DNA from: Flavobacterium sp.
GTDB lineage: Bacteria > Bacteroidota > Bacteroidia > Flavobacteriales > Flavobacteriaceae
DNA: 9,291 nt
Assembly (NCBI GenBank): GCA_019105125.1
Contig: JAHRWO010000054.1
Coordinates: 1 to 9,291 of the forward strand
Reading direction: 5' to 3'
Part shown: positions 7,209-9,291 of the stretch, one piece after another
How the letters are laid out: every line of letters begins with the position of its first letter
Numbering within the stretch: the first letter of the stretch is position 1
The notes under the pieces: model-generated
Told to the model about the DNA's origin: nothing
What the model saw: only the letters and a program-made list of their open reading frames with translations
The model's database searches: none
Program-made: the position numbers and the translations under genes

Positions 7209-7260
7209 AGTGCTATTTTGTGCGTCAAAATTCAGACTTTATTTTGAAAATAGCACTATG
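7206..7260. repeat. Perfect 14-bp inverted repeat in the divergent promoter region (putative operator)
   Basis: CATAGTGCTATTTT (7206-7219) and AAAATAGCACTATG (7247-7260) are exact reverse complements separated by 27 nt. Each arm is itself near-palindromic (ATAG-NN-CTAT). A second inverted pair, TCAAAAT (7225-7231) and ATTTTGA (7241-7247), lies inside. The left arm covers the permease start codon. The right arm sits between the -33 and -7 elements of the lipoprotein promoter. This fits a protein-binding operator controlling both genes, but an RNA hairpin masking the permease start is an alternative. Confidence 0.6.
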
Positions 7261-7276
7261 AAATTTTGTAATTTTG
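7244..7276 (+). promoter_or_regulatory. Promoter of the heavy-metal-associated lipoprotein gene
   Basis: TTG (7244-7246) and TAATTTTG (7269-7276) are spaced by 22 nt and match the Bacteroidota -33/-7 pattern. The right arm of the inverted repeat occupies most of the spacer. Transcription would start near 7283, about 36 nt before the ATG at 7319. Confidence 0.6.
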
Positions 7277-7318
7277 CAATGTCTTTATGGTGAGGCAAAT
7301 AATTTAATAATTACTGGT

Positions 7319-7687
7319 ATGAAAAATTTTAAAAATATTGGATTGGCACTTTTTGTAGCACTTTCATTTGCAAGTTGTAAACAAGAAACTAAAGAAGTGG
7401 CGCCTGAAGAAACAAAAAAAGAAGTCGTTTCAGAAGCAGATTTAGCTAAAATGCAAACCGCTAGTTTTACTATTGACGGAATGACTTGTGCTATGGGTTG
7501 CGCTAAAACTATTGAAAATAAATTAGCAGAACAAGAAGGTGTTGGACAAGCGGTTGTGGATTTTGATACTAAAATAGCAACGGTTAAATTTGATGCTGAA
7601 AAACAATCGTTAGAATCGTTAACCAAAACCATTGAAGCGGTTGCTGGCGGTGATTCTTACAAAGTTACGGAATCGAAAAAAATGTAA
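7319..7687 (+). CDS. Heavy-metal-associated (HMA) domain lipoprotein
   Basis: This is a small envelope-anchored metal-binding-type protein. Translation from the ATG at 7319 gives 122 residues: a lipoprotein signal peptide with a lipobox-like SFASC and the lipidated Cys at position 20, a charged Glu/Lys linker (21-45), and an HMA ferredoxin-like domain (about 48-115) with beta-alpha-beta features. A longer reading from a TTG at 7274 is wrong because that codon lies in the -7 element and would bury the signal peptide. The metal loop reads GMTCAMGCAKTIE, so the cysteines C57 and C61 are separated by three residues rather than the two of classic GMTCxxC HMA domains. Copper or another soft metal is a reasonable guess by family, and the altered spacing makes affinity uncertain. 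It converges on gldD with a palindromic repeat between them. Confidence 0.85.
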   Translation: MKNFKNIGLALFVALSFASCKQETKEVAPEETKKEVVSEADLAKMQTASFTIDGMTCAMGCAKTIENKLAEQEGVGQAVVDFDTKIATVKFDAEKQSLESLTKTIEAVAGGDSYKVTESKKM

Positions 7688-7695
7688 TTTATTTC

Positions 7696-7766
7696 GTCAT
7701 TCTGAACTTGTTTCAGAATCTGCTTCACTTCAAAATTATAGAAGCTGAAACGAGTTCAGCTTGACA
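7696..7766. repeat. Imperfect palindromic intergenic element (dispersed-repeat type)
   Basis: The left arm (7696-7716, beginning GTCATTCTGAAC) and right arm (7745-7765, ending GTTCAGCTTGAC) are reverse complements at 18 of 21 positions, and GCTTC (7722-7726) can pair with GAAGC (7741-7745) further in. The element fills the gap between the convergent lipoprotein and gldD genes. I recall closely similar 'GTCATTCTGAACTTGTTTCAG' elements as abundant intergenic repeats in flavobacterial genomes. No separate terminator is visible here, so the hairpin may end both transcripts. Confidence 0.7.
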
Positions 7767-7774
7767 ATAAATAT

Positions 7775-8332
7775 TTATTTCCATTCCAAAGTTTCCATTA
7801 TCCTGCGCATATCTTCTTTTAGATATTGTGCGGCTGGTAAAATGGAATCAAAATTAGGTTTAGCATAAAAATACACACTTCCTACAATAAAGTTTTTAGT
7901 GCTATCAGTAGCATAAAATTGAGCATTTGTTGCGGCATTTCCTCCTACTTCATAAAACATTCCGTATACTTTTTTCTTTTCGTTTATGAAAGGTTGTTCT
8001 AAAATATCATCTGCTTTTACAACGTGGTCATAGGTTAGTTTTTGAGCATCGCGTAATAGCTTATCAATATTGTTGTTAACCGATTTGTGTGTCAAGTAAA
8101 TCGTAGCTTTCATCTTTGGGTAATTAATTTCAAAAGCACACGATTTATCTTTAATCAAGGCTAAATTGTTTTTCTCAAAAGTAAAGGAACAATTCGATTC
8201 CAATTTAGAATATTTGGCCTTTGGATATTCCAAACTCAGTTGGCCTTTTGGTTTTGGTAAGATATCCTCTCCACAAGAAACCAATACTAAAAACAATCCC
8301 AAACAACTTAATTTTATTATATTTTGTATCAT
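7775..8332 (-). CDS. gldD: Gliding motility lipoprotein GldD
   Basis: GldD is a lipoprotein needed for gliding motility and for function of the type IX secretion system in flavobacteria. The 185-residue protein has a lipoprotein signal peptide with lipobox LVSC and the modified Cys at position 20, followed by GEDILPKPKGQLSLEYP, which is characteristic of GldD. The rest is a soluble domain with no further membrane segments, and the length is as expected. The ATG at 8332 begins 2 nt after the gldE stop, so the two are almost certainly co-transcribed and probably translationally coupled. The gldE-gldD order matches that in Flavobacterium johnsoniae. The exact biochemical role of GldD is not established. 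Confidence 0.93.
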   Translation of the reverse strand: MIQNIIKLSCLGLFLVLVSCGEDILPKPKGQLSLEYPKAKYSKLESNCSFTFEKNNLALIKDKSCAFEINYPKMKATIYLTHKSVNNNIDKLLRDAQKLTYDHVVKADDILEQPFINEKKKVYGMFYEVGGNAATNAQFYATDSTKNFIVGSVYFYAKPNFDSILPAAQYLKEDMRRIMETLEWK

Positions 8333-8334
8333 AA

Positions 8335-9291
8335 TTACAATAACGTAACTTTTATTTGTTTTATTCTTCTCTTATCCACATTTTCGATGGTAAAATTAAG
8401 ATTATGAAACGTTATTTTCTGATTTTTTTTAGGGAAATTTCCCGAAAGTTCTAAAAGGAATCCAGCAAGAGTCTCAGCTTCTCCTTTTTGATCTTCAAAC
8501 TCACTTTCATCAAGATCCAAAATGCGGTAAAAATCTTTTAAGCTTATTTTGCCTTCAAATAGAAAGTTTTTATCATCTATTTGAGAATAAATAGCATCCT
8601 CGTTGTCAAATTCATCACTAATATCACCCACAATTTCTTCTAAAACATCTTCTAAGGAAATGATTCCAGAGGTACCGCCATATTCATCTACCACAACTGC
8701 TAAATGACTTTTCATACCTTGGAAATCTTTCAATAAATCATCTAATTTTTTACTTTCTGGCACAAAGAATGGCTCTCGCAATAATTCGGTCCAATTAAAA
8801 TCTTCGCTATCGATGTAAGGAATTAAATCTTTGATGAAAAGTATACCTTCAATTTGATCGATATTTTCTCTGTAAACTGGAATTCTAGAGTAGCCTTTTT
8901 CTACAATTTTTGGAATGATTTCTCTAAAGGTTTCTTCTAAATTAAGAGCAAAAACATCTATTCTAGGACTCATAACTTGGCGAACTTCTGTATTTCCAAA
9001 AGTTACAATTCCTTCTAAAATCTTTTGTTCGCCATCAGTAGTATCGTTTTGTGATGTTAATTCTAGCGCTTGCGAAAGTTGATCAACCGAAAAATTTCCT
9101 TTTTGAACATTCAGTTTCTTCTCGATAAAAAGAATTCCGTTTCGCATTGGAACACTAATCGGAGATAAAATATTATTCATAATTGAAATAGGAATTGCTA
9201 CTTTTTTGGCAAACTCCATATTGTTTCGATTGGCGTAAATTTTTGGTAAAACTTCTCCAAAAAGTAAAATGAAAAAAGTAACTACCACTAC
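8335..9291 (-). CDS. gldE: Gliding motility-associated protein GldE (CNNM/CorC-like), 5' end outside window
   Basis: GldE is an inner-membrane protein related to the CNNM/CorC (hemolysin C) transport family and is required with GldD for gliding. The reading frame is open to the right edge, so the N-terminal part (most of the membrane-spanning DUF21 domain) is missing. About 318 of an expected 430 or so residues are present. The visible part, numbered from the GTG codon at 9288, holds the end of the DUF21 domain with the GEVLPKIYAN signature (11-20). Two CBS repeats follow (about 104-160 and 170-228, including HLAVVVDEYGGTSGIISLED), and then a CorC_HlyC-type C-terminal domain (about 240-317). 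CBS pairs usually bind adenine nucleotides, and related proteins act in magnesium or cobalt efflux, but the ion or ligand of GldE is unknown. It ends 2 nt before gldD. Confidence 0.93.
   Translation of the reverse strand, partial: VVVVTFFILLFGEVLPKIYANRNNMEFAKKVAIPISIMNNILSPISVPMRNGILFIEKKLNVQKGNFSVDQLSQALELTSQNDTTDGEQKILEGIVTFGNTEVRQVMSPRIDVFALNLEETFREIIPKIVEKGYSRIPVYRENIDQIEGILFIKDLIPYIDSEDFNWTELLREPFFVPESKKLDDLLKDFQGMKSHLAVVVDEYGGTSGIISLEDVLEEIVGDISDEFDNEDAIYSQIDDKNFLFEGKISLKDFYRILDLDESEFEDQKGEAETLAGFLLELSGNFPKKNQKITFHNLNFTIENVDKRRIKQIKVTLL

Noticed and set aside
7274..7318. N-terminal extension of the HMA lipoprotein from a TTG at 7274
   Set aside because: The codon is inside the TAATTTTG promoter element and the extension would sit in front of an evident lipoprotein signal peptide starting at 7319.
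7285..7632. 115-aa reading frame on the minus strand
   Set aside because: It is the antisense of the HMA lipoprotein gene, which has a clear signal peptide and domain; no independent promoter or family resemblance.
9286..9288. GTG at 9288 as the start of the gldE product
   Set aside because: The frame stays open to the window edge and the first visible residues are within the DUF21 domain, so this is an internal codon of a truncated gene.

Overview
The window looks like chromosomal DNA from a Flavobacterium-like member of the Bacteroidota. The evidence is strong AT-richness, promoters of the Bacteroidota type (TTG, about 19-22 nt, TAnnTTTG), weak Shine-Dalgarno sequences, an L21 with a Lys/Ala/Glu tail, and the gliding-motility pair gldE-gldD, which is restricted to this phylum. 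Most genes are conserved housekeeping or envelope genes. I see no phage, insertion sequence, CRISPR array, tRNA or rRNA.

Layout. Positions 1-617: a very AT-rich gene of unknown function (85 aa) ending in a clear intrinsic terminator, then a small hypothetical gene (74 aa, start corrected to 357) with its own promoter, then a run of degenerate heptamers leading into dgt. Positions 615-2002: dgt, a dNTP triphosphohydrolase of the HD superfamily, ending in a hairpin shared with the convergent ribosomal operon. Positions 2024-2782: rplU-rpmA (L21, L27) on the minus strand with a textbook Bacteroidota promoter. Positions 2839-6340: a two-gene operon of secreted M16 peptidases, the first with an intact zinc site, the second without one and fused to a C-terminal LolA/LolB-like domain. 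It is preceded by a candidate ECF-sigma promoter and closed by a terminator. Positions 6339-7687: a DMT/EamA permease (minus) diverging from a small heavy-metal-associated lipoprotein (plus). A perfect 14-bp inverted repeat lies between them and covers the permease start codon and the lipoprotein promoter. Positions 7696-7766: an imperfect palindrome that looks like a dispersed repeat. Positions 7775-9291: gldD and the 3' three-quarters of gldE (minus), which runs off the right edge.

How the genes fit together. The M16 pair probably forms an active/inactive heterodimer in the periplasm or outer envelope. GldE and GldD belong to the gliding and type IX secretion machinery. The lipoprotein and the permease may share regulation through the inverted repeat. 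I found no wholly new multi-gene system. The observations most worth following up are the inverted repeat between the permease and the lipoprotein, the ECF-like promoter of the M16 operon, the inactive M16-LolA-like fusion and the intergenic repeats.
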